Shown: positions 1 to 6,028 of the stretch, piece after piece
Position numbering within the stretch: the stretch's first letter is position 1
How the letters are laid out: every line of letters starts with the position of its first letter
Source: Methylomonas sp.
Lineage (GTDB): Bacteria; Pseudomonadota; Gammaproteobacteria; Methylococcales; Methylomonadaceae
Assembly (NCBI GenBank): GCA_026988195.1
Contig: JALSLS010000456.1
Location: 1-6,623, forward strand
Direction: 5' to 3'
Length of the DNA: 6,623 nt
Translations under genes and position numbers: made by a program
The notes under the pieces: model-generated
The model's database searches: none
The model's input: the letters and a program-made list of their open reading frames with translations, nothing else
Told to the model about the DNA's origin: nothing

Positions 1-1331
1 TCTTTACCGCTTAAATATTGCTTAACTTGACCTTGGTTATCTGCAATTATTTTATCAATAATGGCTTCAATGGCACCACTATCAGTAATTTGTTTTAAAC
101 CTTGTTGCTCAATCACATCGTCAGCCGTTAAATCACTTTCCCATAAAGCCTCAAACACTTGTTTGGCTGTTTTTCCCGAGATTGTATTGTCAGCGATACG
201 TTTTAATAATCCTGCTAGGCGTTCTGCGCTGATGGGTGACTTACATATCTCAAGGTTTGCTTTGTTTAAAGCACCTAAGAAATTACCGCTAACCCAATTA
301 GAGCAAAGTTTAGCTTCGCAGCCTGATTGTTTAACAACCGTTTCATAAAAATCAGCGAGCTGCCTTGATGAGGTTAAAATTGTTGCCGCTTCAATATCTT
401 GACCATATTGGGTAATAAATCGTTGTTTTTTTACGCTGGGTAATTCAGGTAAATCGGCTTTCACTTGGGCGCGTAATTCAGCTGTTATTTCAACAGGCAA
501 TAAGTCTGGGTCAGGGAAGTAGCGGTAATCATTTGCTTCTTCTTTACTTCGCATTGAACGCGTTTCATTTTTATCGGCATCGTACAAGCGTGTTTCCTGC
601 ACAACTGAGCCGCCCGATTCAATCAAATCAATTTGTCTTTCCACTTCAATGTTAATGGCTTTTTCCACAAATTTGAATGAATTAATGTTTTTTAGCTCTG
701 CACGAGTGCCATATTCTTTCTGCCCTTTTGGGCAGACAGAAACGTTGGCATCACAACGGAATGAGCCTTCCTGCATATTGCCGTCACAAATTTCTAAATA
801 ACGTACTAATTCGTGAATTTTACGCATGTAAGCGACAGCTTCTTTAGCTGAGCGCATATCAGGTTCAGAAACAATTTCTAATAATGGTGTGCCGGCTCTG
901 TTTAAATCAACCCCTGTTAGACCATGAAAGTCCTCATGTAATGATTTGCCCGCATCTTCTTCTAAATGGGCGCGGGTTACCCCAATACGCTTAGTATTTC
1001 CCTCAACTTCAATATCCAAATGACCGATACCGACAATAGGTAATTCCATTTGACTAATTTGATAGCCTTTAGGTAAATCAGGGTAAAAATAGTTTTTTCT
1101 AGCGAAGACTGAGTGATCGGGCACTTCTGCTTCAATGGCCATGCCAAATTTAACGGCCATACGTACAGCCTCTTGATTAAGCACAGGAAGTACGCCAGGC
1201 AAGCCTAAATCAACGGCACAGGCCTGGGTGTTTGGTTCTGCGCCATAAGCTGTGGAGGCGGCAGAAAAAATTTTAGATTTTGTTGCCATTTGAGCGTGAA
1301 TCTCTAGCCCAATTACTGTTTCCCATTCCAT
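1..1331 (-). CDS. gatB: Aspartyl/glutamyl-tRNA amidotransferase subunit B, 3' end cut off by window edge
   Basis: GatB is the tRNA-binding and kinase/transamidation subunit of GatCAB. It activates Glu-tRNA(Gln) or Asp-tRNA(Asn) with ATP and uses ammonia channelled from GatA to make Gln-tRNA or Asn-tRNA in the cytoplasm. The reading frame is open from the start to base 1, giving 443 codons. It shows the family motifs: the start MEWETVIGLEIHAQ, VDLNRAGTPLLEIVSEPD from residue 141, EGSFRCDANVSV at 188-199 and DYRYFPDPDL at 268-277. The last visible residues (GQVKQYLSGKE-like) belong to the C-terminal YqeY-like tail, so only about 30 residues are missing. Two tandem ATGs occur, at 1334 and 1331. 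I prefer 1331 because AAGGAG (1343-1338) then sits 6 nt upstream and the protein starts MEWE; the 1334 start would leave only 3 nt. The gap to the gatA stop is about 10 nt, so it is co-transcribed with gatA. No frameshift is seen. Confidence 0.96.
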   Translation of the reverse strand, partial: MEWETVIGLEIHAQMATKSKIFSAASTAYGAEPNTQACAVDLGLPGVLPVLNQEAVRMAVKFGMAIEAEVPDHSVFARKNYFYPDLPKGYQISQMELPIVGIGHLDIEVEGNTKRIGVTRAHLEEDAGKSLHEDFHGLTGVDLNRAGTPLLEIVSEPDMRSAKEAVAYMRKIHELVRYLEICDGNMQEGSFRCDANVSVCPKGQKEYGTRAELKNINSFKFVEKAINIEVERQIDLIESGGSVVQETRLYDADKNETRSMRSKEEANDYRYFPDPDLLPVEITAELRAQVKADLPELPSVKKQRFITQYGQDIEAATILTSSRQLADFYETVVKQSGCEAKLCSNWVSGNFLGALNKANLEICKSPISAERLAGLLKRIADNTISGKTAKQVFEALWESDLTADDVIEQQGLKQITDSGAIEAIIDKIIADNQGQVKQYLSGK

Positions 1332-1341
1332 CATAATCTCC

Positions 1342-2793
1342 TTATTCAAAGCCTTTCGGTGTTTGTTGGTGCCAATCAGTGACTTGTTGATATTGGTGAG
1401 CAATATTCAATAAGCGCTCTTCAGTAAAATAATTACCGATAACTTGTAAGCCAACAGGTTTGTTGTCTACCAAACCAGCAGGAAGCGACATGGCAGGTAA
1501 GCCGGCTAAATTAACCGCAATGGTATATATGTCGGCCAAATACATTTCGATTGGGTCGTTTGTTTTGGCGCCAATAGCAAAAGCCGTCGTTGGCGAAACT
1601 GGCCCCATTAAGACATCAACTTCAGAGAGTGCCTTGCTAAAATCTTCAGAAATTAAGCGACGTACTTTTTGAGCCTTAATATAATAAGCATCATAATAGC
1701 CTGCGGATAAAGCATAAGTGCCCATCAAAATACGGCGTTTTACTTCAGCGCCAAAAGCCTCACCACGGGATCGAATATATAAATCATTTAGGTCGGTGGG
1801 GTTATCACAGCGATAACCATAGCGTACACCGTCATAGCGAGACAGGTTAGCGGAGCATTCTGCTGAGGCAATCACGTAATAAGCAGGGATGGCTAGCTTC
1901 ATATTAGGTAAAGAGACTTCTTTAACTTCAGCGCCTAATTTTTTATATTCATTAACGGCCGTTTCTATTGCAGCAGCAATATCGCTATTTAAGCCTTCAC
2001 CGAAGAATTCTTTAGGTAAGCCAATTTTTAAACCTTCTAAGCTATTATTTAAGCCTGCAGAATAGTTGGGGACTGCTTTGTCTACACTAGTAGAGTCTTT
2101 GCTATCAAAGCCTGCCATGGCTTGCATTAAAATGGCTGCATCTTCTGCAGATCTAGCCATGGGGCCGCCTTGATCAAGACTGGATGCAAAAGCAATCATG
2201 CCATAGCGAGAAACTCGGCCATAGGTTGGCTTTAAACCAGTAATGCCACACAAAGAGGCTGGTTGGCGAATGGATCCACCTGTATCTGTTCCTGTTGCGG
2301 CAACGGTTAAGCGTGCAGCAACCGCAGAAGCAGAGCCTCCTGAGGATCCACCAGGGACTGTCTTAATATCCCAAGGGTTTTGCACAGCACCATAAAAGCT
2401 GGTTTCATTGGATGAACCCATAGCAAATTCATCCATATTTAATTTGCCTAGCATAACAGCTCCAGCAGCATTAAATTTTTCTATTACCGTCGCGTTATAA
2501 GGTGCTATAAAAGTATCTAGCATTTTTGAGCCGCAACTGGTTTTAATACCCTGGGTACAAAAAATATCTTTTTGGGCGATGGGAATTCCGGTTAATAAAC
2601 CTGCATCAGCTGATGCTAACTGGATATCGGCCGTTTTAGCTTGTTCTAAGGCATAGGTCTCTGCAACACTAATAAAGCAGTTAAGACCCTGGTGCTTTTG
2701 AATTCTATCTAAGTACGCTTGGGTTAGTTCAACGCTGGAATACTCCTTGTTGCGTAAGCCTTTAGCAAGCTCTGTAATGGTTTTGTTATGCAT
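1342..2793 (-). CDS. gatA: Aspartyl/glutamyl-tRNA amidotransferase subunit A (glutaminase subunit)
   Basis: GatA is the amidase-signature subunit of GatCAB. It hydrolyses glutamine and passes ammonia to GatB. The protein is 483 aa, the usual family length. The Ser-cisSer-Lys triad is present with the right spacing: K75 in GIPIAQKDIF, S150 in VPGGSSGGSAS, and S174 in GTDTGGSIRQP. The glycine-rich amidase signature lies around residues 147-180, and the C-terminal part (GPVSPTTAF, GLPAMSLPAG, KPVGLQVIG) is also typical. I start it at the ATG at 2793 (MHNKTITELA), which matches the family N-terminus and has a modest GGAA about 6 nt upstream. The frame is open further to a TTG at 2826, but that would add 11 non-conserved residues and overlap the end of gatC. 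The gap after the gatC stop is 10 nt, so it is the middle gene of the gatCAB operon. It looks intact and active. Confidence 0.97.
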   Translation of the reverse strand: MHNKTITELAKGLRNKEYSSVELTQAYLDRIQKHQGLNCFISVAETYALEQAKTADIQLASADAGLLTGIPIAQKDIFCTQGIKTSCGSKMLDTFIAPYNATVIEKFNAAGAVMLGKLNMDEFAMGSSNETSFYGAVQNPWDIKTVPGGSSGGSASAVAARLTVAATGTDTGGSIRQPASLCGITGLKPTYGRVSRYGMIAFASSLDQGGPMARSAEDAAILMQAMAGFDSKDSTSVDKAVPNYSAGLNNSLEGLKIGLPKEFFGEGLNSDIAAAIETAVNEYKKLGAEVKEVSLPNMKLAIPAYYVIASAECSANLSRYDGVRYGYRCDNPTDLNDLYIRSRGEAFGAEVKRRILMGTYALSAGYYDAYYIKAQKVRRLISEDFSKALSEVDVLMGPVSPTTAFAIGAKTNDPIEMYLADIYTIAVNLAGLPAMSLPAGLVDNKPVGLQVIGNYFTEERLLNIAHQYQQVTDWHQQTPKGFE

Positions 2794-2803
2794 GATTATT
2801 CCG

Positions 2804-3091
2804 TTAGTCGAGAACTTTAGGGACAAGATACAGCCCTGCTTCTACTTGAGGGGCAAGGGCTTGAAAATGTTCACGTTGATTTTCTTCAGTTGCAACATCG
2901 GGGCGTAAGCGTTGCATTTGATCCATAGGATGAGCCATTGGTTTTACGTTCTCTGTATTTGCTTCACCCATCTGGGTCATTAAATCCAGCATATTAGACA
3001 AGTCATTGGCATAAGCGTCAATATCTGTTTCATCAATTCCCAGCCTTGCTAGATAGGCAATTTTCTTCACTTCGTCGGTTGTTAGCGACAT
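2804..3091 (-). CDS. gatC: Aspartyl/glutamyl-tRNA amidotransferase subunit C
   Basis: GatC is the small subunit that wraps around the GatA-GatB interface and stabilises the complex. The 95-aa product has the normal length. It carries the family landmarks: KIAYLARL at about residues 10-17, VKPMAHP at 49-55 followed by RLRPD at 61-65, and the C-terminal GLYLVPKV at 86-93. The ATG at 3091 has GGAG 6 nt upstream (about 3098-3101). The in-frame TTG at 3103 overlaps this ribosome binding site and is not a plausible start. It is the first gene of a minus-strand gatCAB operon and is transcribed away from mreB. Presence of GatCAB implies that the organism makes Gln-tRNA(Gln), Asn-tRNA(Asn) or both by the indirect route. 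Which of the two cannot be told from this window. Confidence 0.95.
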   Translation of the reverse strand: MSLTTDEVKKIAYLARLGIDETDIDAYANDLSNMLDLMTQMGEANTENVKPMAHPMDQMQRLRPDVATEENQREHFQALAPQVEAGLYLVPKVLD

Positions 3092-3201
3092 ATTTAACTC
3101 CAAATGATACTTTATTTAAATATGATACTTTATATCTTGCTCAAATACCCACTAGATTGTTAAAGTAGTAAGATTTTCTATTTCTAAGGATACTGTAAAA
3201 G
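3092..3201. promoter_or_regulatory. Divergent gatC/mreB intergenic regulatory region
   Basis: This AT-rich 110-bp gap between two divergently transcribed operons must hold the start signals for both, unless one is fed from further away. On the plus strand, TTGCTC (3137-3142) and TAAAGT (3161-3166), 18 bp apart, are a weak sigma-70-like pair for mreB. On the minus strand, TTAACA (about 3162-3157) resembles a -35 box, but I see no -10 at good spacing. The mreB ribosome binding site AAGGA (3186-3190) lies 11 nt before the ATG, a little far. A 12-bp direct repeat (3104-3115 and 3122-3133) lies on the gatC side. The existence of promoters here is inferred from gene orientation; the exact boxes are guesses. 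Confidence 0.45.
3104..3133. repeat. 12-bp direct repeat ATGATACTTTAT with 18-bp period
   Basis: ATGATACTTTAT occurs at 3104-3115 and again at 3122-3133, so the copies are offset by 18 bp. They lie in the gatC 5' leader or promoter, just upstream of its ribosome binding site. The repeat could be a pair of binding sites for a regulator or just a local AT-rich duplication. Nothing in the sequence decides between these. Confidence 0.55.
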
Positions 3202-4245
3202 ATGTTCAAAAGACTCCGCGGACTTTTTTCTAATGATTTATCAATTGATCTAGGTACCGCTAATACCTTAATTTATATTCCTGGACAGGGCATTGTTCTG
3301 AATGAGCCATCAGTTGTGGCAATTAAGGAAGACAGAATTAGAGGAGCCAAAACAATTGCGGCGGTAGGAACTGACGCTAAGATGATGTTAGGTCGTACAC
3401 CAGGAAATATTACCGCTATTCGACCTTTGAAAGATGGTGTGATAGCTGATTTTGCAGTAACAGAGCGGATGCTGCGGTTTTTTATTGAAAAAGTGCATGA
3501 GTCTAAAATATTACGACCAAGCCCGCGCATATTAATTTGTGTGCCTTGTGGGTCAACTCAAGTTGAGCGACGTGCTATTCGTGAATCTGCTGCCATGGCT
3601 GGGGCTAGAGAAGTTTATTTAATAGAAGAACCAATGTCTGCTGCTGTGGGCGCAGGAATGCCGGTTGATGAGCCTCAGGGATCCATGGTGCTTGATATTG
3701 GTGGGGGTACTTCTGAGGTTGCGGTTATTTCACTAAATGGTATTGTTTACTCTGCATCAGTAAGAATTGGTGGAGACCGTTTTGATGAAGCTATTATCAA
3801 TTATGTACGTAGAAACTATGGCACATTGATTGGTGAAGCAACAGCTGAAAAAATTAAGAAAGAAATTGGTACGGCTTACCCAGGAAGTGAAGTTAAAGAA
3901 ATCAAAATAACAGGGCGCAATTTAGCTGAAGGTGTACCTCGTAGCTTTTCTTTAAATAGTAATGAAATTTTAGAGGCTTTACAGGAGCCTTTGTCAGGGA
4001 TAGTAGGGTCTGTTAAAGTTGCTTTAGAACAAACACCTCCAGAGTTGGGTGCTGATGTTGCTGAGCGAGGTATTGTGTTGACAGGAGGGGGTGCATTATT
4101 AGCTGACATTGATCGTTTAATTGCTGAAGAAACTGGCTTGCCTGTTTATATTGCTGATGACCCATTGACATGCGTAGCACGAGGCGGCGGTATGGTGCTG
4201 GAAATGTTAGATGAAAAAGGGTTGTCGGCTTTTTCGTTAGAATAA
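3202..4245 (+). CDS. mreB: Rod shape-determining protein MreB (bacterial actin)
   Basis: MreB is the actin-like ATPase that forms membrane-bound antiparallel filaments and orients the elongasome during lateral-wall synthesis. The product is 347 aa, the same length as E. coli MreB. The N-terminus MFKRLRGLFSNDLSIDLGTA combines the amphipathic membrane-targeting helix (residues 1-9) with the phosphate-1 motif DLGTANT (16-22). Phosphate-2 is LDIGGGTSE at about 164-172, and the adenosine motif is GIVLTGGGALL at 290-300. VPCGSTQVERRA (114-125) and LIEEPMSAAVGAG (140-152) are also canonical. The start is the ATG at 3202, with AAGGA 11 nt upstream. It heads the mreBCD-mrdA cluster, but a 428-bp gap with a repeat element and a terminator hairpin separates it from mreC, so its expression may be uncoupled from the downstream genes. 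The stop codon TAA abuts the inserted repeat. Confidence 0.98.
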   Translation: MFKRLRGLFSNDLSIDLGTANTLIYIPGQGIVLNEPSVVAIKEDRIRGAKTIAAVGTDAKMMLGRTPGNITAIRPLKDGVIADFAVTERMLRFFIEKVHESKILRPSPRILICVPCGSTQVERRAIRESAAMAGAREVYLIEEPMSAAVGAGMPVDEPQGSMVLDIGGGTSEVAVISLNGIVYSASVRIGGDRFDEAIINYVRRNYGTLIGEATAEKIKKEIGTAYPGSEVKEIKITGRNLAEGVPRSFSLNSNEILEALQEPLSGIVGSVKVALEQTPPELGADVAERGIVLTGGGALLADIDRLIAEETGLPVYIADDPLTCVARGGGMVLEMLDEKGLSAFSLE

Positions 4246-4250
4246 AAAAA

Positions 4251-4403
4251 GTAACCGTTCAGTCCCCCTCTTTGGAAAAGAGGGGTTAGGGGAGATTTTA
4301 TTAGACAAATCCCCCTCAATCCCCCATTGTACATGGATGTAGTAGTGTCGCATTAGGCAGGAGTCGGTTGCGACCTTTTTCAAAGGGGGAGGTGTGCGGT
4401 TAC
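4251..4403. mobile_element. MITE-like palindromic repeat element, 153 bp, non-coding
   Basis: The element begins GTAACCG (4251-4257) and ends CGGTTAC (4397-4403), a perfect 7-bp terminal inverted repeat. The similarity resumes further in: a C-rich block with TTTGGAAAAG (4264-4280) pairs imperfectly with CTTTTTCAAAGGGGG (4375-4389). Both flanks carry TAAAAAAA (4243-4250 and 4404-4411), which could be an 8-bp target-site duplication, though an A-run is weak evidence. Inside are a perfect 9-bp hairpin (CCCCTCTTT at 4265-4273 against AAAGAGGGG at 4277-4285, loop GGA) and a longer imperfect one (4282-4298 against 4308-4325). No transposase is encoded, so movement would need help in trans. It lies directly behind the mreB stop codon. 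It could instead be a static REP/ERIC-type intergenic repeat; the family name is not known to me. Confidence 0.65.
4326..4373. repeat. Probable nested palindromic insert within the MITE-like element
   Basis: The C-run ending at 4325 and the CTTTTTCAAAGGGGG at 4375-4389 would make one clean hairpin if joined, but about 48 bp of different composition separates them. This piece has its own palindromes: TACAT (4330-4334) with ATGTA (4337-4341), and GTCGCA (4347-4352) with TGCGAC (4369-4374). I infer that a second small repeat inserted into the arm of the first. The exact junctions are uncertain by one or two bases, because C residues at both ends make them ambiguous. Confidence 0.45.
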
Positions 4404-4432
4404 TAAAAAAATGGGACTATGGAATTAGGGGG

Positions 4433-4462
4433 CTTATATTGAGATTTCAATTTCAATATAAG
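4433..4462. repeat. AT-rich perfect inverted repeat (hairpin)
   Basis: CTTATATTGA (4433-4442) is the exact reverse complement of TCAATATAAG (4453-4462). Pairing can extend into the loop by a G-U and two A-T pairs, giving about 13 bp around a 4-nt loop. No T tract follows on either strand, so it is not a typical intrinsic terminator. It could be an operator-like dyad, an mRNA stability element in the mreB 3' UTR, or a remnant of the neighbouring repeat insertion. Confidence 0.6.
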
Positions 4463-4562
4463 AAAGACTGCTTGGCAATTGCTTCCGGTATTGTTATATC
4501 TTCTATTCATACCGTCACTCTGATGTTCGACATGACAACGCTTTCATTATTTAACCGGTAGA

Positions 4563-4590
4563 TTGCTCATAGTCTGTAAAATAATTTAAT
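4563..4590 (+). promoter_or_regulatory. Possible sigma-70 promoter for mreCD-mrdA
   Basis: TTGCTC (4563-4568) and TTTAAT (4585-4590) are separated by 16 bp. The -10 matches five of six consensus bases, the -35 only three. Transcription would begin near 4597, just before the terminator-like hairpin at 4603-4630, which would then sit in the 5' leader of mreC. AT-rich DNA produces such matches by chance, so this is only a candidate. It is offered because the terminator otherwise leaves mreC without an obvious promoter. Confidence 0.25.
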
Positions 4591-4602
4591 TTTGGCTGAT
4601 GG

Positions 4603-4630
4603 TGGCTAGGCTTATGGCCTAGCCATTTTT
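4603..4630 (+). terminator. Rho-independent terminator or attenuator between mreB and mreC
   Basis: TGGCTAGGC (4603-4611) and GCCTAGCCA (4617-4625) form a perfect 9-bp GC-rich stem with loop TTATG, followed at once by TTTTT (4626-4630). This is a textbook intrinsic terminator on the plus strand; the minus strand has no T tract after the stem. It lies about 360 nt after mreB and 43 nt before the mreC start. It may end the mreB transcript, let a fraction read through into mreCD-mrdA, or act as an attenuator in an mreC leader. Confidence 0.8.
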
Positions 4631-4662
4631 GGTTTAATTCGTTCGGTTTTGATTTTTAATTT

Positions 4663-4667
4663 GGGAG
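4663..4667 (+). promoter_or_regulatory. mreC ribosome binding site GGGAG, positioned for an ATA start
   Basis: GGGAG at 4663-4667 is the only good Shine-Dalgarno-like sequence before mreC. It lies 6 nt upstream of an ATA codon at 4674. The next standard start codon in frame, TTG at 4716, is 48 nt away and has no such site in front of it. This spacing is the main DNA-level reason for placing the mreC start at 4674. Confidence 0.65.
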
Positions 4668-4673
4668 TCTCTC

Positions 4674-5552
4674 ATAAAACTTTTATTTGCTTCTGGACCG
4701 TCACTTAATACCAGATTGCTGATTGTGGTATTGATTTCCGTCGTTTTGCTAGCGGTCGATCATCGTAGCTCTAGAATGGATAATACACGGTCTGTTTTGT
4801 CAGTGTTGGTATATCCCATTCAACGTTTAGTCAGTTTACCTGTAGAAATAGTTGAGCAAATTCATGAAACAGTTGTTTCCTACAGTGAATTAACAAAAGA
4901 AAATAAATTACTAAAAGAAGAACAGCTGGTGAATAGCATTAAACTGTTAAAGCTTGAATCGTTAGAAAATGAAAATATCAGACTGAGAGGTTTGTTAGAA
5001 AACTCATTTAAGCTCGGTGAACAAGTCTTGGTTGCTGAATTATTGTCTGTTAACCTAGTTCCCTATGAGCATGTGATGGTGGTTAATAAAGGCTCGCGCT
5101 TTGGAGTGCATGAGAAGCAGGCCGTTATAGATGCCAATGGAATTGTGGGGCAAGTTATTCGGTCACTCCCCTTGAGTTCAGAAGTGATGCTGATTACCGA
5201 CCCAAATCATGCCATTCCAGTTCAAGTGAACCGTAATGGTTTACGAACGATTGCGATTGGCAGTGGCCAGTTAGATCGCTTAAACCTACCTTTTTTACCT
5301 AATAATGCAGATATTGTACCTGGAGACCTGTTAGTGACATCAGGTTTAGGCGGTACATTTCCTCAAGGTTATCCGGTCGCAGTAGTTGATAACTTTACCG
5401 CCCAACCTAACAAACCTTTTGCTAATATTTATGCAACACCCAAGGCAAAGTTAGATAGAGTTAGGGAGTTGCTTGTGGTCTGGAGTGATTCGACCCCAGT
5501 TCCACTTTCTCTTCCTGCTGAAACAGTGGGTGATCTAAATAGTAATGAATAA
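4674..5552 (+). CDS. mreC: Rod shape-determining protein MreC, apparent ATA start codon
   Basis: MreC is a bitopic inner-membrane protein whose periplasmic domain binds and activates PBP2 in the elongasome. From the ATA at 4674 the product is 292 aa. The first residues read (M)KLLFASGPSLNTRLL, matching the conserved FxxGPSxxxR start of gammaproteobacterial MreC (E. coli has MKPIFSRGPSLQIRL). A start at the TTG at 4716 would remove this motif and part of the membrane-proximal region. A membrane helix covers about residues 15-28, a coiled coil about 60-110, and the beta domain follows with ITDPNHAIPVQV and the hallmark GDLLVTSGLGGTFPQGYPV (from 217). The C-terminus is short compared with the Pro-rich tail of E. 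coli MreC. Start codons between the upstream stop (4650-4652) and 4716 are absent apart from ATA, ATT and CTC-type codons. Its end overlaps mreD by 8 nt. Identity is certain; the start codon needs confirmation and could reflect an ATG to ATA change or base error. Confidence 0.95.
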   Translation: MKLLFASGPSLNTRLLIVVLISVVLLAVDHRSSRMDNTRSVLSVLVYPIQRLVSLPVEIVEQIHETVVSYSELTKENKLLKEEQLVNSIKLLKLESLENENIRLRGLLENSFKLGEQVLVAELLSVNLVPYEHVMVVNKGSRFGVHEKQAVIDANGIVGQVIRSLPLSSEVMLITDPNHAIPVQVNRNGLRTIAIGSGQLDRLNLPFLPNNADIVPGDLLVTSGLGGTFPQGYPVAVVDNFTAQPNKPFANIYATPKAKLDRVRELLVVWSDSTPVPLSLPAETVGDLNSNE

Positions 5553-6027
5553 AAATCAATATAGTAAACGGTATTTTACAAGTTTGCTGATAGCCATGTG
5601 TTTAAATATTTTACCGCTATCTAATGTAGTCAAAAGCTTAAATCCTGATTGGGTTTTGTTAGTCTTGATTTACTGGACACTTGCAGTACCCGAGCGAGTG
5701 GGTGTTTTTAATGCATGGATCCTAGGTATATTGGTTGATGTTTTAACAGGCCGGCTTCTTGGCATGCATGGGTTGATTTATGCACTGATAAATTATGCCT
5801 GTTTAAAGTTGTATCGACGCTTGAGACATTACCCTGTTATTCAGCAAGCATCTTTTGTTTTTTTCTGCTTATTAATGTCTCAAGTTTTAGTTTTTTGGAT
5901 AGAGAATATTCAAGGTTCAACAGGTTTGACCTGGCTTTTTTGGTTGCCTGTATTAACAGGGACAATTTGTTGGCCCTTTGTTTCAGCTGGCTTGCGTTGG
6001 GTTAGAGTGTTGGGGCGCGTAAGGTAA
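5545..6027 (+). CDS. mreD: Rod shape-determining protein MreD
   Basis: MreD is a small polytopic inner-membrane protein of the elongasome, working with MreC and modulating the MreC-PBP2 interaction. The product is 160 aa, normal for the family. It is very hydrophobic, with probable membrane helices near residues 11-29, 35-48, 52-68, 73-89, 101-120 and 128-149, ending in a basic tail (RWVRVLGRVR). The family core is visible: NPDWVLLVLIYW at 33-44, P49, then the helix leading to LVDVLTGRLLGMHGL at 63-77. The ATG at 5545 lies inside the end of mreC and the frames overlap by 8 nt, which favours translational coupling; only a weak GGGTG precedes it. It is followed after 1 nt by mrdA. Confidence 0.95.
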   Translation: MNKNQYSKRYFTSLLIAMCLNILPLSNVVKSLNPDWVLLVLIYWTLAVPERVGVFNAWILGILVDVLTGRLLGMHGLIYALINYACLKLYRRLRHYPVIQQASFVFFCLLMSQVLVFWIENIQGSTGLTWLFWLPVLTGTICWPFVSAGLRWVRVLGRVR

Positions 6028-6028
6028 T

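Larger units (their letters stand above)
4246..4673. other. Long mreB-mreC intergenic region without a convincing gene
   Basis: This 428-bp spacer has no coding sequence I can support. In order it holds a palindromic C/G-rich repeat (4251-4403), an AT-rich hairpin (4433-4462), about 100 bp in which I see nothing definite (4463-4562), a possible promoter (4563-4590), a strong terminator-like hairpin with a T tract (4603-4630), and the mreC ribosome binding site (4663-4667). In many gammaproteobacteria mreB and mreC lie much closer together, so part of this length is explained by the inserted repeat. The individual parts are listed separately. Confidence 0.7.

Noticed and set aside
61..348. Plus-strand 95-codon open frame
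   Set aside because: It lies wholly inside gatB on the opposite strand, has no ribosome binding site of note and no recognisable domain; the gatB frame explains this DNA.
1460..1672. Plus-strand 70-codon open frame
   Set aside because: Antisense to the conserved C-terminal part of gatA; a shadow frame.
2794..2826. Upstream TTG start for gatA
   Set aside because: It would add 11 non-conserved residues encoded within the end of gatC; the ATG at 2793 matches the family start and gives the usual 483 aa.
4265..4285. The first C/G hairpin in the repeat as an mreB terminator
   Set aside because: The 9-bp stem is strong but is followed by TTAGGGG rather than a T tract; the hairpin at 4603-4630 is a far better terminator.
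4146..4334. Minus-strand 62-codon open frame running from the repeat region into mreB
   Set aside because: Its sequence comes from the palindromic repeat and the antisense of mreB; no start signal or known domain.
4246..4673. A CRISPR array, riboswitch or small RNA gene in the long intergenic gap
   Set aside because: There are no regularly spaced direct repeats, no riboswitch core I can recognise, and no clear promoter-terminator pair enclosing a conserved RNA; the visible structure is explained by inserted repeats and a terminator.
4716..5552. mreC starting at the TTG at 4716
   Set aside because: It has no Shine-Dalgarno and removes the conserved FxxGPSxxxR segment; the ATA at 4674 fits both homology and ribosome binding site better.
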